Source: Linnemannia schmuckeri (lineage: Eukaryota > Mortierellomycota > Mortierellomycetes > Mortierellales > Mortierellaceae). From it: a stretch of 64,000 nucleotides of DNA. The translations under genes were made by a program, and so were the position numbers. Of this stretch, positions 41,832 through 53,463 are shown one piece after another. Positions within the stretch are counted from its first letter, which is position 1. Every line of letters starts with the position of its first letter. The stretch covers positions 1,674,001 through 1,738,000 of the forward strand of contig JANATG010000001.1 in NCBI GenBank assembly GCA_029449235.1, read 5' to 3'. The notes beneath the pieces were generated by a model. The model was not told where the DNA came from. It did no database searches and worked only from the letters and a program-made list of their open reading frames with translations.

Positions 41832-42992
41832 TCACGAAAAGTGCGCAAAGTGCCCCTTTTCGCGTCGCTGGCATTTTTCACAGTCAGGACGGAATCCCAT
41901 CACAAACTGCATCCTACCTCTGGGGGGTCTCTTTTCCTGAGCAAGTGACGTCCTCGATTGATCCGCCAATTCCTCCGCGCCCCCCTGCTGAACGTGAGAG
42001 ACCATTGATGCCGTCAATCCACTTGAGTCCTGCATTCGTGCATTTGCCTCCGAGCCATCTACGCTGCCGTCAGGCGACGAAGGCGCAGGTGATATGGATC
42101 GGAATGTGGAGATGTGATCTTGACCGTGATAGTAAGCTGCACCTTGACTTAATGTCCCAACATCCATGCGCGTTCGACCAAATGCTGACCCAGTATGATT
42201 GAGTTGACCATGTATCTCTGCTTGACCAGTCTCCCCCCAACTGTTGTGTGGCGGACTCTGCTGATATCCCGAAGGCTGAAACCGTGTAAAGTGTGATGCC
42301 AAAGGTGAGACTCCAGGATCCATTGGTGGGGTGGCTGGGTTCGAGTGATATGAGGAATGTTGGTCAAAGTACTCCTGGTGCCCTGGACTGTGCGCTGTAG
42401 CCGCAAGCAGGTCACTCCAACCAAAGAGACCTTCCGCTTCAGCGCCCGTGTTTCGTTTCTAATTGAAGTAAAGCCATATAAAGACAATGTTCAATTGAAT
42501 ATCCCAACATATTGACTGGAGCTATGAGCTAAAAAGATCTGACACCACTTTTTTCAATTGACCATATATACCTTGTGAGTTTGGGTCTCTTCTGGGTCTG
42601 AATAAAGGCCACGTTTTCTTGTCCACTGGCCTTGAAACAGTTGATCAGAGCCCTGATGGACGGGTATTGAGTGAGGGTTGGGAGAGTGTGCTCCTGGAAC
42701 AGGGCGCGGAGAGTACTGCAGATGTCGCCGTTGTTGCTCCTGTAAACTGTATGATGACTGTTGTGGTTGCTGTTGCATTGTTGATAATATCAGTTACCCT
42801 TGCGATATGTTTCTTGGTAAACAGTAACAGAATGAGTCCTATGACAAGTAAGGGCAAAAAAATGGAAAGTCCAATAAAGTTCAAGTTCAGGGTTTTGGAT
42901 TCGACTGGACAATCAAACGACGATAGGGGAGGGTAACAAAGGAAAGGACGTCGTTGATTCCTGAATGGTTTTTTTTTCATATCCGTATCCAT
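41832..42992 (-). CDS. Unrecognised single-pass membrane protein with disordered Gln/Ser/Pro-rich cytosolic part
   Basis: Three exons (42992-42798, 42739-42572, 42458-41832) give 329 residues. I do not recognise the family. Residues 1-37 are basic then polar and include two Cys; residues about 39-58 are strongly hydrophobic (LNFIGLSIFLPLLVIGLILL), followed by basic TKKHIAREQQRR, a typical cytosolic stop-transfer flank. The rest is disordered and rich in Gln, Ser, Pro, His and Gly, ending with a Cys/Arg/Lys patch (CEKCQRREKGHFAHFS). There is no signal peptide at this start, so an upstream exon with an extracellular domain could be missing. Intron 1 is only 58 bp and has alternative in-frame acceptors (CAG sites), so the junction at 42740 is a choice. 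Existence of the gene is supported by three consistent frames, not by homology. Confidence 0.6.
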
Positions 42993-43622
42993 GATACATC
43001 TCCGGGTCCTTTGTACGTTAGGTTGTCGAAGGGCTCATAATAATCTGTGAGAATAATATCAAGCACGAGCCAGTTTTCTCAGTAAAAAGTTGGTTGAGTG
43101 CTGTTGTAGGTGAGTCCTTAGGTCCTTTAAGATGAACACTCGTCCGCATTTGTCCTCATTCATACAGCAGAATAATGTACAGAACTGACTGTGTTGTCTA
43201 ATCAGCGAGTGATAGGGTGTGGTCTACTGATTGAGAAATAACGGAATGGCGGTGCTTTGGGCACAACATTCTTTTGATGATCGTACCGTGCAAGCGAGGG
43301 AGTGATGGATGTATGTGTGCAAGAGTAATGCGTAGCTGCTGCTGTGGTTATTGTGTGGGCGGAGAGTGAGAGTGAGAGTGAGAGAGAAAGAGAAAGGAGA
43401 TGCACAGAGGACAGAGTAAAAATGAAAGACTGTATGTATGTATGCGTGAGTGGTGATGTTTAGAGGGAATGACAAAAAAAGGAGGACAAGGAGGAAAAAA
43501 AGAATTATGGTTGAGTTTTTGTGTTTTTTTCGGTGATTCAATTTTTTGTTACATAGTTTTTAACTGCTTCAAACGGAAATGAAAGCAAAAATGAGAGAAA
43601 TGCATGCCTTCTACACAAACGA
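42993..43622. other. Intergenic, 630 bp, between membrane-protein gene and HP1
   Basis: It lies between tandem minus-strand genes and contains mixed sequence with a GAGAGT-type short repeat at about 43363-43400. The region holds the promoter of the membrane-protein gene and possibly an upstream exon of it. Nothing else recognised. Confidence 0.4.
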
Positions 43623-44561
43623 CTACGCCTGGGAGAACTTGATGTGGGACTCGTAGAACTGAATCAACTTCTGGGGACACTTTTGGTGGGCTACCTCGAT
43701 CGGGTGTTGTGTCTCCCTGCCATTGTTCCATTGCAACCGGATCAACAGCTTCTGATTGCTTCGTTCCACCGTCAAGATCGACTCCACCTTCTCCTCCCAT
43801 GATGTCCAACTCTTGGGTGGCGTCCAGCCGCTGCTATTGATGGTGATATTGTTGTTGCTATAGTTGTTGCTGCTCGCACCACCCTCAGATCCGTCCTCTG
43901 CTTTCTTGACCCCCTTGGAAGCGTTGCTTGTCTTTTGTCTCTTGACGTGTGTCATATCCGTCATTGTATCGCCATCACGGTCCTTCTTTGTCGTCTTTGC
44001 TCCATTTGACTTTGCTGTCCGTGTAGGTTCCTTCTTGACGGGGACACCATCCTTTCCTTTCGAGTCGGTCCTTGAACCTCCAGCTTGCTCGAGACGCATC
44101 CAGTATGCCTCAATAAGGTCTACGCAGTAGACGTTTTCCCTGTCCTCCCATGTATTTTCGTCCGAATCGTATCCGTTCCACTTCAAATAGTACTGCAGCC
44201 TTCCCTTTGTATGTTTGTGGCCAACGACTCTTTCGACCTCATACTCTGCCTCCCCTGGGTCTTCCTTGTCATCGGTATCGTGATCGTCATTGACTTTGCT
44301 GCCAGCCGTTGCCTTATCGGTGCCGTCAGCCTTGCTCTCGCTCTTCTCCTTGAGCTTGTTCTCAGCCTTCACTTCCGACTTGTCCTCAGTGTTGTCCCTG
44401 TCGCCCATGTTGCTCATGATTTTATCGCTGGTGATGATACTGGTACTGGTGTTTCGCTGGTTGACCTCCTCTTTCTTATTTGCCTCGTCACTCTTGTGTT
44501 CCTTCAAAGGAACACTAGGTTTCTTGCTGGCAGCTGCTTCTGAGGCGAAGGCATCAGTCAT
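43623..44561 (-). CDS. Heterochromatin protein 1 / Swi6 homologue (chromodomain plus chromo-shadow domain)
   Basis: A single exon of 312 residues. The N-terminal 100 residues are Lys/Glu/Asp/Ser-rich. The chromodomain spans about 106-157 with the methyl-lysine cage residues Y107, W128 and Y131 (EYEVERVV, YYLKWNGY, ENTWEDREN). It binds H3 trimethylated on Lys9 in known HP1s. A basic hinge (158-240) includes a KRQK-type patch. The chromo-shadow domain spans about 248-310 (SWEEKVESIL, LQWNNGRETQHP, CPQKLIQFYESHIKF), the dimerisation and partner-docking module, very like fission yeast Swi6. Having both domains separates it from chromodomain-only retroelement integrases and from Clr4-type methyltransferases. 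A TTTTTTAG just before the ATG suggests a possible 5'-UTR acceptor. Confidence 0.95.
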   Translation of the reverse strand: MTDAFASEAAASKKPSVPLKEHKSDEANKKEEVNQRNTSTSIITSDKIMSNMGDRDNTEDKSEVKAENKLKEKSESKADGTDKATAGSKVNDDHDTDDKEDPGEAEYEVERVVGHKHTKGRLQYYLKWNGYDSDENTWEDRENVYCVDLIEAYWMRLEQAGGSRTDSKGKDGVPVKKEPTRTAKSNGAKTTKKDRDGDTMTDMTHVKRQKTSNASKGVKKAEDGSEGGASSNNYSNNNITINSSGWTPPKSWTSWEEKVESILTVERSNQKLLIRLQWNNGRETQHPIEVAHQKCPQKLIQFYESHIKFSQA

Positions 44562-46305
44562 TGTGAAAGCGTCCTAAAAAAGCAATGAGAACACAATAAA
44601 CAATCCAATGAATCGAATCGCCGATTAGTTCTCGGTCAGCATTAGTTGGTGGAAAAGTTAGGAGGACTCTTCGCGCATCCCTCCAAGTCCGACGTGCAGG
44701 ATTCCATAAGTTGCATCAGCAAGTCATGTTTCCCGCAGGCTCCATACTCCAATGATCGTACCTGGTTCGTTGGCGGCGAGAAGGTTGGAGGGAGAACGCA
44801 GCCATTTTTTATTTCCTGAAATAAAGGCGATTGCCAATAAAAGATCACGTGCAATTCTCCAAGAAGTCTGTGCAAAAAAATTCCCTTCTATTGATCTGAT
44901 CCCCACCCTTATCAGTAGCCTGCGCGTTGGCTCCAAGTACGCGTCGCTGCCCTAGGCAAGTCTAACAAAAAATAAATAAAAAAAAAAAAGAGCCATTTCC
45001 GAATCACTTCCATCCTCTCCTCCTGCTCTTCATCCTCCTCCCTCCTCCTTCTCGTCTTTACTCCTGTTAGTTGCGGTCTGTGAGCGCCTCGACTCTTTCT
45101 TTCATGCTCTCACAAGAAGATTCACTCTGACGTGTGCACCCCTCGACTCTGTCTGCCTACACCTTCTCCTTCAAATCCGCATGGCTCAATTGCTTTCTTT
45201 CCTTTTCTTTCGTCCAGTTTGCTTATTTTCCGCCCATGTCCTGTTTTTGCACTATTGGTCCAGCCACCCACCCCTTGTTTTTTTTTCGTCTTGCCCTAAT
45301 CTTTTCTTTTTTTATCCGATTAATGCGCCTCTCCTTCAGGCACGCATAGCTATGCCTTTTGCCTTTCGCTTTCTCCTTTCCTCGATCCACCCTACTTCCT
45401 TGCTTCTTTCTGTCTCCTCACCCCTCTCCTGCTTTCTTTTGTGACTACTTTTAACCTTCTCTTCCACGCGACCATGGCGTGCTCAAACAAACAGCTATTT
45501 TACCCCCCAGATCTCCTCTTGATATGTCTCATAGCAAACATATTCCACACCCATTCCATCCCTTTCCGTCTCCTCTCCTTCTCCTCCTCCCCTTCCTTCT
45601 CCCCTCTTTTTTAGCCTCGCACCGAAAACATGCATGCATGAAAGATGCAGCCATTGTTGTGATTTACTGTTTTTTCTGTTTACTTTTTTGCATGTTTTTG
45701 TTTGGTTGCTTTTTTTCGCTCTCCCTGTAAATTTCACAATGCGAGTTGGCCCATTCGCAAATTCCCTATTCTAGGAGGATCAACATATGCTAAGTTGGTG
45801 CTTGATGCACGACCTCTTTTTTTTTCTGTGATGATTGTCGCGAAGGAAAAAAAAAAAAAAAAAGGCATAGACAAAAAAAAACCTACGCTTTTCAAGAGAA
45901 CAATAACAGCACGACAAGCAGTAGGATGAGATGGTGTGGATGCATGCAGGCAGGCAAGCAAGCAACTCCTCCTAGTTTTCCCTACCTTTTCCTTTCTCTT
46001 CTTCCTTCCTTTCTTCTCCCCCTACTATACCAAGGTTTGCACAATATGTAACCAACATAGCAACAACCAATCAGCCGAACAATCAGGCCTTTGGTCGTCT
46101 TCTAGACAGAAAGAAAAATAGGTTAGGGGACAGAGAGTTGAATAGAGCTGAAGAGGGTTTGATGGACAGAGAGGTGCTTTGATCGCTTTTTTTGTTGTGC
46201 TCAAGTGTTTCTGTTGTTTCAATTTTGTCATCATTTTGTGCAGCCATCGGGACGGACCAGACCATTTTCCCCCGAAAGATCAACTTTAGTCCATCACTTC
46301 GAATG

Positions 46306-46345
<40 letters not shown>

Positions 46346-46477
46346 AGTTTAAATATCCAGTGGAATCCCTTTCTTTTTTCTTCTTAACCAACAACAACTT
46401 CTTTATCATCTCTACCACCACCACCATCACTATATTCACCCTCAAGTAACAAGCAAGGCTTACTACAAGAAACAAAA
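44562..46477. other. Divergent intergenic region, HP1 / METTL26, 1.9 kb
   Basis: No gene is supported. CT-rich tracts on the plus strand lie at about 45000-45065 and 45360-45620, and a long A-run at 46304-46342 lies 136 bp before the METTL26 ATG. Short frames around 44640-44955 have no recognisable content. Confidence 0.5.
46304..46342. repeat. A39 homopolymer upstream of METTL26
   Basis: About 39 consecutive A on the plus strand, between 174 and 136 bp upstream of the ATG. Poly(dA:dT) tracts exclude nucleosomes in fungal promoters (known), so it may be a promoter element. Confidence 0.8.
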
Positions 46478-47535
46478 ATGTCACCTCCTACCACCGCCAC
46501 CGCTACCACTGCCCAGGTCTTTGACAACGGTGTCATCAAGCAAGCGAGCGAGCTCAAAACCGGCGACAGGGTCTTCTTTGCCCCCACGGACCGCAACAAG
46601 GATGTCATCCTCGATGCTCTTCGTCCTTTCCTGGACGAGTCCAAGCTTGGTAAATTGTTCATGTCCACCCATGCATACATGCAATTCATGTCGCACCAAT
46701 TAACCTTTTGTACACCACTGATTGTCCGCACTAACTGCATAATCATCAAATCCAAGACACTAATACATGATTTGTTTCGGGGTGCCCTTTTCTTCTGTCT
46801 GCTTCACCAATTCAGTTCTCGAGGTGGCCTCGGGATCAGGACAACACGTCTACCACTTCTCGAATGCCTATCCCGAGATAACCTTCCAGCCGACCGAATA
46901 CGACACCTCGCTCTTCTCATCCATCCACGCCTACACCGCCGATCTCCCTGCCAACAACCGTGTCAAGTCTCCCCTCGAGCTCGATGCCACAAAGGCCGAG
47001 CACTGGAATGCTATCTCGAACGCCGCTGTCGACTCTGCCGGTTACGATCTGGTGATCACTACCAATGTCTTCCATATCACTCCTTGGACAGTTGCCTCGG
47101 GTGTCGTCCGTGGGTCTGGACAGGTTCTGAAGCCTGGTGGACACTTTGTTCTCTATGGCGCCTTTAAGAAGGACGGCAAGTTCAGCACCGAAAGCAACGC
47201 CCAGGTAATTGAAAATTACATTCGCTGCTTTCTGTTTGTTGATATGTTGACTACCACGTTAAGCATGTCGTTCTTATTTGGGAGCCCGATTCCATTTTAA
47301 TTAACAACCCCTCGTTTTTTTTTTCATTCCCCTTATTCTTTTGAAATTGACATCAATTGCCCATGCATAGTTTGACCAGACCCTCCGTGGTCGCGACCCC
47401 TCGTGGGGAGTACGTGACATCGAGGAGATCCAAAAGGTTGCCGAGAATGAGGCTCAGCTGAAATTGGTCGAGATTAAGAACATGCCTTCCAACAACTACC
47501 TCCTCGTATTCCAGAAGATCTCCCGCGAGGAATGA
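46478..47535 (+). CDS. METTL26 / DUF938 methyltransferase-like protein
   Basis: Three exons (46478-46649, 46816-47204, 47371-47535) give 241 residues. Family-specific motifs are RNKDVILDALRPFLD near the start, the SAM-binding VLEVASGSGQHVYHF created by the first splice, an ITTNVFHITPW stretch, LKPGGHFVLYGAFKKDGKFSTESNAQFD across the second splice, and MPSNNYLLVF at the end. The length equals the family norm plus a 20-residue Thr/Ala-rich N-terminus. It is predicted to use S-adenosylmethionine; the substrate of this family is not established to my knowledge. Retention of intron 1 would leave the first exon's frame open through the rest of the gene, which explains a long out-of-frame open reading frame there. 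Confidence 0.9.
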
Positions 47536-47657
47536 AAAAGAAAATCGAGCTTGAGAAATGAGGGGGATGGTGTTGCGCCACACCCCTAGCACTGCTCTCA
47601 TTGATCTCATTTTTTTTCCCTTCCTTCCCCCCACCCCCTGTTTCGAACAAATTTGTT

Positions 47658-47674
47658 CCCCCCCCCCCCCCCCC
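47658..47674. repeat. C17 homopolymer in METTL26 3' flank
   Basis: Seventeen consecutive C, 123 bp after the METTL26 stop codon. Confidence 0.9.
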
Positions 47675-47899
47675 TCCTTCGCTATTTTAACCTCCCTGGT
47701 TTTTTCTCCGCCTTTTTTTTTGTAAGTAGTCCTCTCCATTCTTGTACGTAGCTTCTCCTTTTCTTCTTCTCTGTAAGTGCCCTTCCTTTACCCAAAAAAT
47801 GCAACCAGGAGCAGGAAGCTCCCGGTCCAAAGAAAAAACATCACGATCAGCCTTTCCAACTGGCAACCGTGCTGCAGCCCTTATTCCCAATTTCTATTG

Positions 47900-47905
47900 A
47901 ATAAA
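47900..47905 (+). terminator. Possible AATAAA polyadenylation signal of METTL26
   Basis: AATAAA followed by an A-run, 365 bp after the METTL26 stop. Distance is long for a fungal 3' UTR, so the assignment is weak. Confidence 0.35.
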
Positions 47906-50900
47906 AAAAAATGTAAAAAGAAAACTCCCAACGAGTTCAAAAGAAATTGGTGGCAAAAGCACCAATGAGGTGTGATGATCAGCTGACACACGATCTAGAC
48001 TCTTCGTCTTCGGCGAAGTCCTTTTTTCAGGCAAGACATGGACGTTGATAAGGACTAAGGATAAAAAAAAACGGACTGGGTCACTCACACAAGAAAAACA
48101 GTTCTACTCATTGCAACGAAGTCTCACACAAAAAAAGGGGGCTCTGGTCGCCGACTCGCTCGCTCGCGCCACCGAGTCAACACAAAAAAAACCTTACTTC
48201 GAGAGTTGTGTCCAATGTTAATGGTGAAGGCATCTCTGCGCGTTACGCGTCCTCTATCAGGCCACTACGGCAACTCACAGGCCCATTTATGTAATCTCCT
48301 TTTCTTAATAACCTTCGTCAAGCGAATCATCCTTAACCAATCAGTCCTACCCATGCCCGTAGTAGCCTGGACTGAGGCGGAACCAACAAGAACAACAGAA
48401 TCGAGAAGCAAAAAAAACCTAAGGCATCCGATTGTCGAGAGAGTACAATGAATAATGAGTTCATTGCGGGCAAAACAGAATGTCCGACCAGAAAACGGCA
48501 TGCACAAAGAATTGTCTATGGTTGACACCATTCTGCGTGCTGATTGGTAATTGACGATGAATTGTTGGCAATTGGGCATTGATGTTTGGAATGTGCAAGA
48601 ACAGGCATGCTATGCATAAAGGTATCTTGTGGACGTTTGATATCCAAAAAGTTTTGGGGTAAGCAATCTTAGTCATCGAAGTGTGAGAAAGATAAATTGA
48701 AAAAGAAAAATAGAAGTGTGGGTGACGAAGACTGGAACGCACAGAAAGAACACAGATCTGCTCGAAGGAATGATTCCTTCTAGTTTGCTGTTGGTTTTTA
48801 ATATGCATTGCTGGAATGGATTGGATTGAGGTGGATTGGATTGTGGAGTCAAAAAAACAAAGGCTGCATTTTGTTTGGGCGCTTGGGTCAAGAATAAAGG
48901 GGTCAAGGCGAGAGCCGACAAGGGAGTTAAAAAAAAAGCGGCGGAGGCGGAGGCGACAGACAGGAAACGTAACAGGTAGTCGGCTTGATTTCCGTTGAGA
49001 AGGGGATCAATGCGTGCGCAGACAAAGTGGGGGGAGGGGGGCCTGGGTTCGAGAGCCATTGACATTACTTAGTCAACCCTATTTAATCCCATATCGACTG
49101 TATTGATATCTCTGGGGCCGGCTACCTCTATCAATTGATAGAGACAAAAACTGTATCAGAGCATTGACTTGCGAAATATGGAAACTCAATCTCCCCAAAA
49201 GAGGAAGAGCAAGGGAAGTTCATCTTCTCAATTCTTGTACGACGCGTTTTTTTTTTCTTATCAGCCAAAGACTCCTCCCTTCCGGAATGGACTTTCTTCT
49301 CGCCCTTCCTCAACAAAAAAAAATTCAAGACGTTCTAGTCTCTCTTTTGTTGCTGGTGGACCATTTCTCCGTCGTATTTTTCATTCTCTTACTTCTAGAC
49401 TTCTTTCTCTAGGGTCTGTTGAGACTTTGCATTCTCCATTCTTTTCGATCGTTCAAAAAACAGTAGAACCGTCTGTCTCCGATAGTCGTGCTGTTCAAAG
49501 CATGCGGTACCCCCTCCTCTTCGGTCCCCCGCATTTTCTCAGAGAAGAGGAGACGATCGGAAAAAAGGTCTAGTTTTCTTTACTCTTTGTACGACTCTCA
49601 GTCTTCTTTCTTACTCTATTCTCATTTCCTCCCTAGAACTCCCTCTTTCCCTCTCTGCCTTTCGGAGAGATATATTGAAAGAGATTGGGATATGATATAA
49701 TATGCTTCCCATACTATTAAAAAAAAACGTTTATAGAAAGGAAGATAGAAGAGAAAAAAACAAAAATGAGAGCAAGAAAAAACACTAACAGATATGAAGG
49801 GTATGAGGCAAGATGGATTAAAATGGTGAGGAGGGGAAGGGAAGCATATAATGGGTTGTCTATAAACCCGATTGCCCATCCCTTGGCGAGGTCTTGCGTT
49901 TTTTTTACCTCTGGTAAAGACACGGTCCCTCTCGTCTTTGAGACGAACAAAATGAAATCATAAACAAAGACCTGGTTTCTCTTTGCTTTATTGGTTGTTG
50001 TTATTTGTTTGTTTGATTTGTTTGTAACGCATTGATATGTGTCAGTGATGGGATGAAATCCGTCCTCTATTTCCCTCGATTTCTCGTATCCCTTTTTCCT
50101 TGTCCTTGTCTTTGCTTCTTAACTCCGTGTAGTTTGAACCCGCTTTCATCGAAATCGGTAATGGCGAAACGGAACGAAGATTATTATTATTTTGGGTTTG
50201 CATGGTTAAATGAATGAAATCGGATGTGGGAGAATAAAGTAGAACGAAGTTCATGCAATGCAAAAAATATGAGAAAAAGAAGGAGTTAATGAAAAATGGA
50301 AAAACTGAACATGTATTTCGCGTTAAACATGTGGGCAACACAACAATAACAACCGCAACCTCACATGTAACGTAGGTCGTTCACATAATCGAATTTGGAC
50401 CAAGGCTCTCATGTAAGTTGCCGTATCAGCTGTTCAGATGAGCAAATGGCTACCAGTGTATGGCGATTTCTTTGCGTTTTAGTAACAAACAGGAGCGCAT
50501 CGACCTCCCCATCAAAAAAACATAGAGTTGTTGGATTTGTGATCCAGGTGGATCGATAGAGAAAGAGTGAGAGCGAGAGATAGCGAAAAAAAGGAGTAGA
50601 GGCCATTGCACTCACCACCTACACATATATCCACAGAAATCTGTTCACACGGATGCCTTTGTCTGTTTGCTGTGGAAAAAAGAGAGGTGAATGGTGGAGA
50701 GAGTCAGCAGACCATCAAGTAAGTCGTGACTATTTGTTATCTGCGGAAAGCCTTCCTTCACTTTTATGCCCCTTCTCCATCCTTTACTCGCACAGGTCCA
50801 AATGGTTGTCCTTTTTATCCGGATTGAAATGGTGACTATCGTATGGGAGGGAATGCACGCTGAGAGTAGTATTCTATGGGATGTCACATATTTCTCAGGC

Positions 50901-53416
50901 ACAAGGACAATGAGAAAAACAATAAAAGGAGACTCTCTTTCTCTTCTCCCACACATACTCACACAAGCACTCTTTGCTGAATATAACCTACTCTTTATCT
51001 CACCCATCCTGCGATAGCTGACATCGGACGATAGACTTGAGCTTGCTTGTCTTTCTTGCTCTCTTGACAGCCTATCTCTCAGCGGAGAAAAAGAAAAAAT
51101 AAGAGCAAGTGCTAAGTTCACACATGAATGAAATTACGTTCCATAGAAGTCAGAAAAGATGGTGGGGATGGGGATGGGAGTAGCAAAATGATAGATAGGA
51201 GGTAAAAGAGGAGTCTAATCAATAAAGAAATGAGTGGGAGCCCTATTTCTCTCTCCTCTCTGACCAATGGCGCTGCCTGGCTGTATGGCGATAGGCTGGG
51301 CTATTCTTTGCCTTCCTCCTCTTGTACCTCTCTCCTTCCACTCCTCTATGGCCTTGGTCTGTGCATTCCCAACTGTGCAAAATAGAGTTGCCGTATCTGA
51401 AATAGTGTTCTGAATCCAAGCCGAGCGGCGGAGTTGGCTCGACCGATGGAGGATTTTTTTGTTTTTTTAGTGTTATTTGTCTTACTCCCAAAACAAACAC
51501 AAAAACGAAAACACAAAAAAAGAACAGGAAGAAAGAAACACGAGAGCCTTCTATTTTTTCATTCTTTCACTTTGCCCGATCTCCAAATATCATTGTACCT
51601 TAAGTCGGATGGGTTTGAGGAAAGAACAAGGAACTGACATTGAAGATATGGAAAAGAAAAAAAAAGGTGCTGACTCTTTCAGCAAATCATGAAACCAGCC
51701 GAGCTACCTGCATAACGTTTGCTTCTGGTTGTTGGTCAAAGGAGTGGTCTTTCATGCCTTTGACAACGAATAATCATTTGTATTTCTCGAGTGAAGAGAG
51801 CTGTTCTAGGAAAGATAAGCTAGATGTTGTCGAAGCAAGAATCAAGGCGGGAAAGAGTATAGCTCTTTGGTTCGATGTAGAACATCTGTCTGCTTGTCTT
51901 TGAGTCTTGACATTGTTCCTTCCCTCTTTTCTCCACGTTGTCAAGTCAAAAAAAGGAAAAAAAATAGAAAAAAGACGTGCATGGATTAACAACGAATCAT
52001 CCTTTCGTATGTCTTTCTCTCCTCCCACAAGCACTTCCCCATCCTCTCGTGTGCTTGCTAAGCAAGGATTCTGGCTGGCATTGGGTCTTTCTCTGTCTCT
52101 CACTCCCCACTCCGGCGTCCGCCTCTTCCTCGTCTACTTTCACCCCTGCCAGTGTGTAAATGTTTTTTTTAAAAAAAAAAATAAAAAAAATAAACTGATT
52201 GTCGTCGGCAATGACGACACTTGATTTCAAGCCATTTTCATTCACCTCATTTCAGAGGCTATTGTAACTAATGAAAAAATGTAAAGCGGCTCTTTCTCTT
52301 CTCGCTCTCTTCATTAGTCGACATGGCGGCGAGTGTGGCAAACCAAATATGAAGAGAAAGAAGGCAAAGGATACTGGTTCAAATGGATATGTGGGGAGAG
52401 GATATTGCTATTTGTGACAAGAAAAAGTCAATTATGAAAATGGCGTTTGTGGGTGCGCAGAGATAAGGAAAACGATCGAAATAATTCGAGTCTAAAATAC
52501 AAATGTTGACCAAGGAAGGCAAGACATAGGGAAAGGACACGAAGAAGAGAAACAGGGGAAGGGGAGGGCGGGTGGATGGAATAGACGAGTAAAGAGAATA
52601 AGTGTGGCCAAGGGTGTGGACGAATAGTATTGCGCGTAGACGACATTGCCATCGTTGGTTTGCTCATTCGCGCCCTTTCTTTGTCGTCTTCATTCCTTTC
52701 TCTTTGCTCACACTGTGGGGGTGGTCCACCAGACCGACTACTACAGTACCCCTCATCAATTCTTGACCATGTTTTTCCTTGACTCGCTTGGGCTAGTGTG
52801 TTTTTCCTTGGGTCGTGCCTATTTGTTGTTTTTTCATTGTCGAACATGAATTCACCTTTCGTCAAGGAACCAATCCCTGTCGTGATGTGGAACTCAAAGG
52901 ATTTTGGTACAAGTCAAAGAAATTGAGTGAAAAAAGCCATGAAGTAATAATAACAAAAAAAAAGCGTGCCATCGAGTTCAAATATGGTTGATTGTGTGTG
53001 TGTGTGTGTGTGAAAAGTAGTAAAAACAGCAAGAGAAAAAGGAAGAGGAAGATGACAAAGGAGCATTGCAAACAGTAGGGATGAGATAACGAAAAACGAA
53101 AAACAAGGCGATGGGATGAGTACGAAACTGTGAATGTGTGGGGGGATGAGTTTGGTGAATGTGAGAGTGTTTGCAATGACATTGGATATGCTGTTTTGGC
53201 TGAGTACAGACCGAGCGTAAAAGGCGTGGCGATATGTAAAGCAACGGAAGTGAAAGAAGAGACTTTATGCCAGATTGCAGCCTGTACCTCTTGCCCGAAT
53301 AGACATGGCAATTCAATCGTTGTTCATGGACAGGATAATCATCAACCGAGAGCAAAATGGAAATGGTAATGCCGAAAAATAATAGGATCGACCTCAGAGG
53401 AGAAGGAATAGCCAAC

Positions 53417-53417
<1 letters not shown>

Positions 53418-53460
<43 letters not shown>
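53418..53460. repeat. A43 homopolymer
   Basis: The longest uninterrupted A-run of the window, in gene-free DNA. Confidence 0.9.

Positions 53461-53463
<3 letters not shown>

Noticed and set aside
43623..44561. Chromodomain as part of a Ty3-type retroelement
   Set aside because: A chromo-shadow domain follows and no integrase or reverse transcriptase motif is near, so it is HP1.
44642..44955. Short frames upstream of HP1
   Set aside because: Frames of 67-77 codons on both strands, no motif, no splice link to HP1.
46478..47167. 229-codon unspliced frame over METTL26
   Set aside because: It results from reading through intron 1; the spliced model restores the SAM-binding motif VLEVASGSGQH.
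49045..49060. B-box-like GGTTCGAGAGCC suggesting a tRNA
   Set aside because: The match is imperfect, and I could not find an A-box, acceptor stem or anticodon arm around it.
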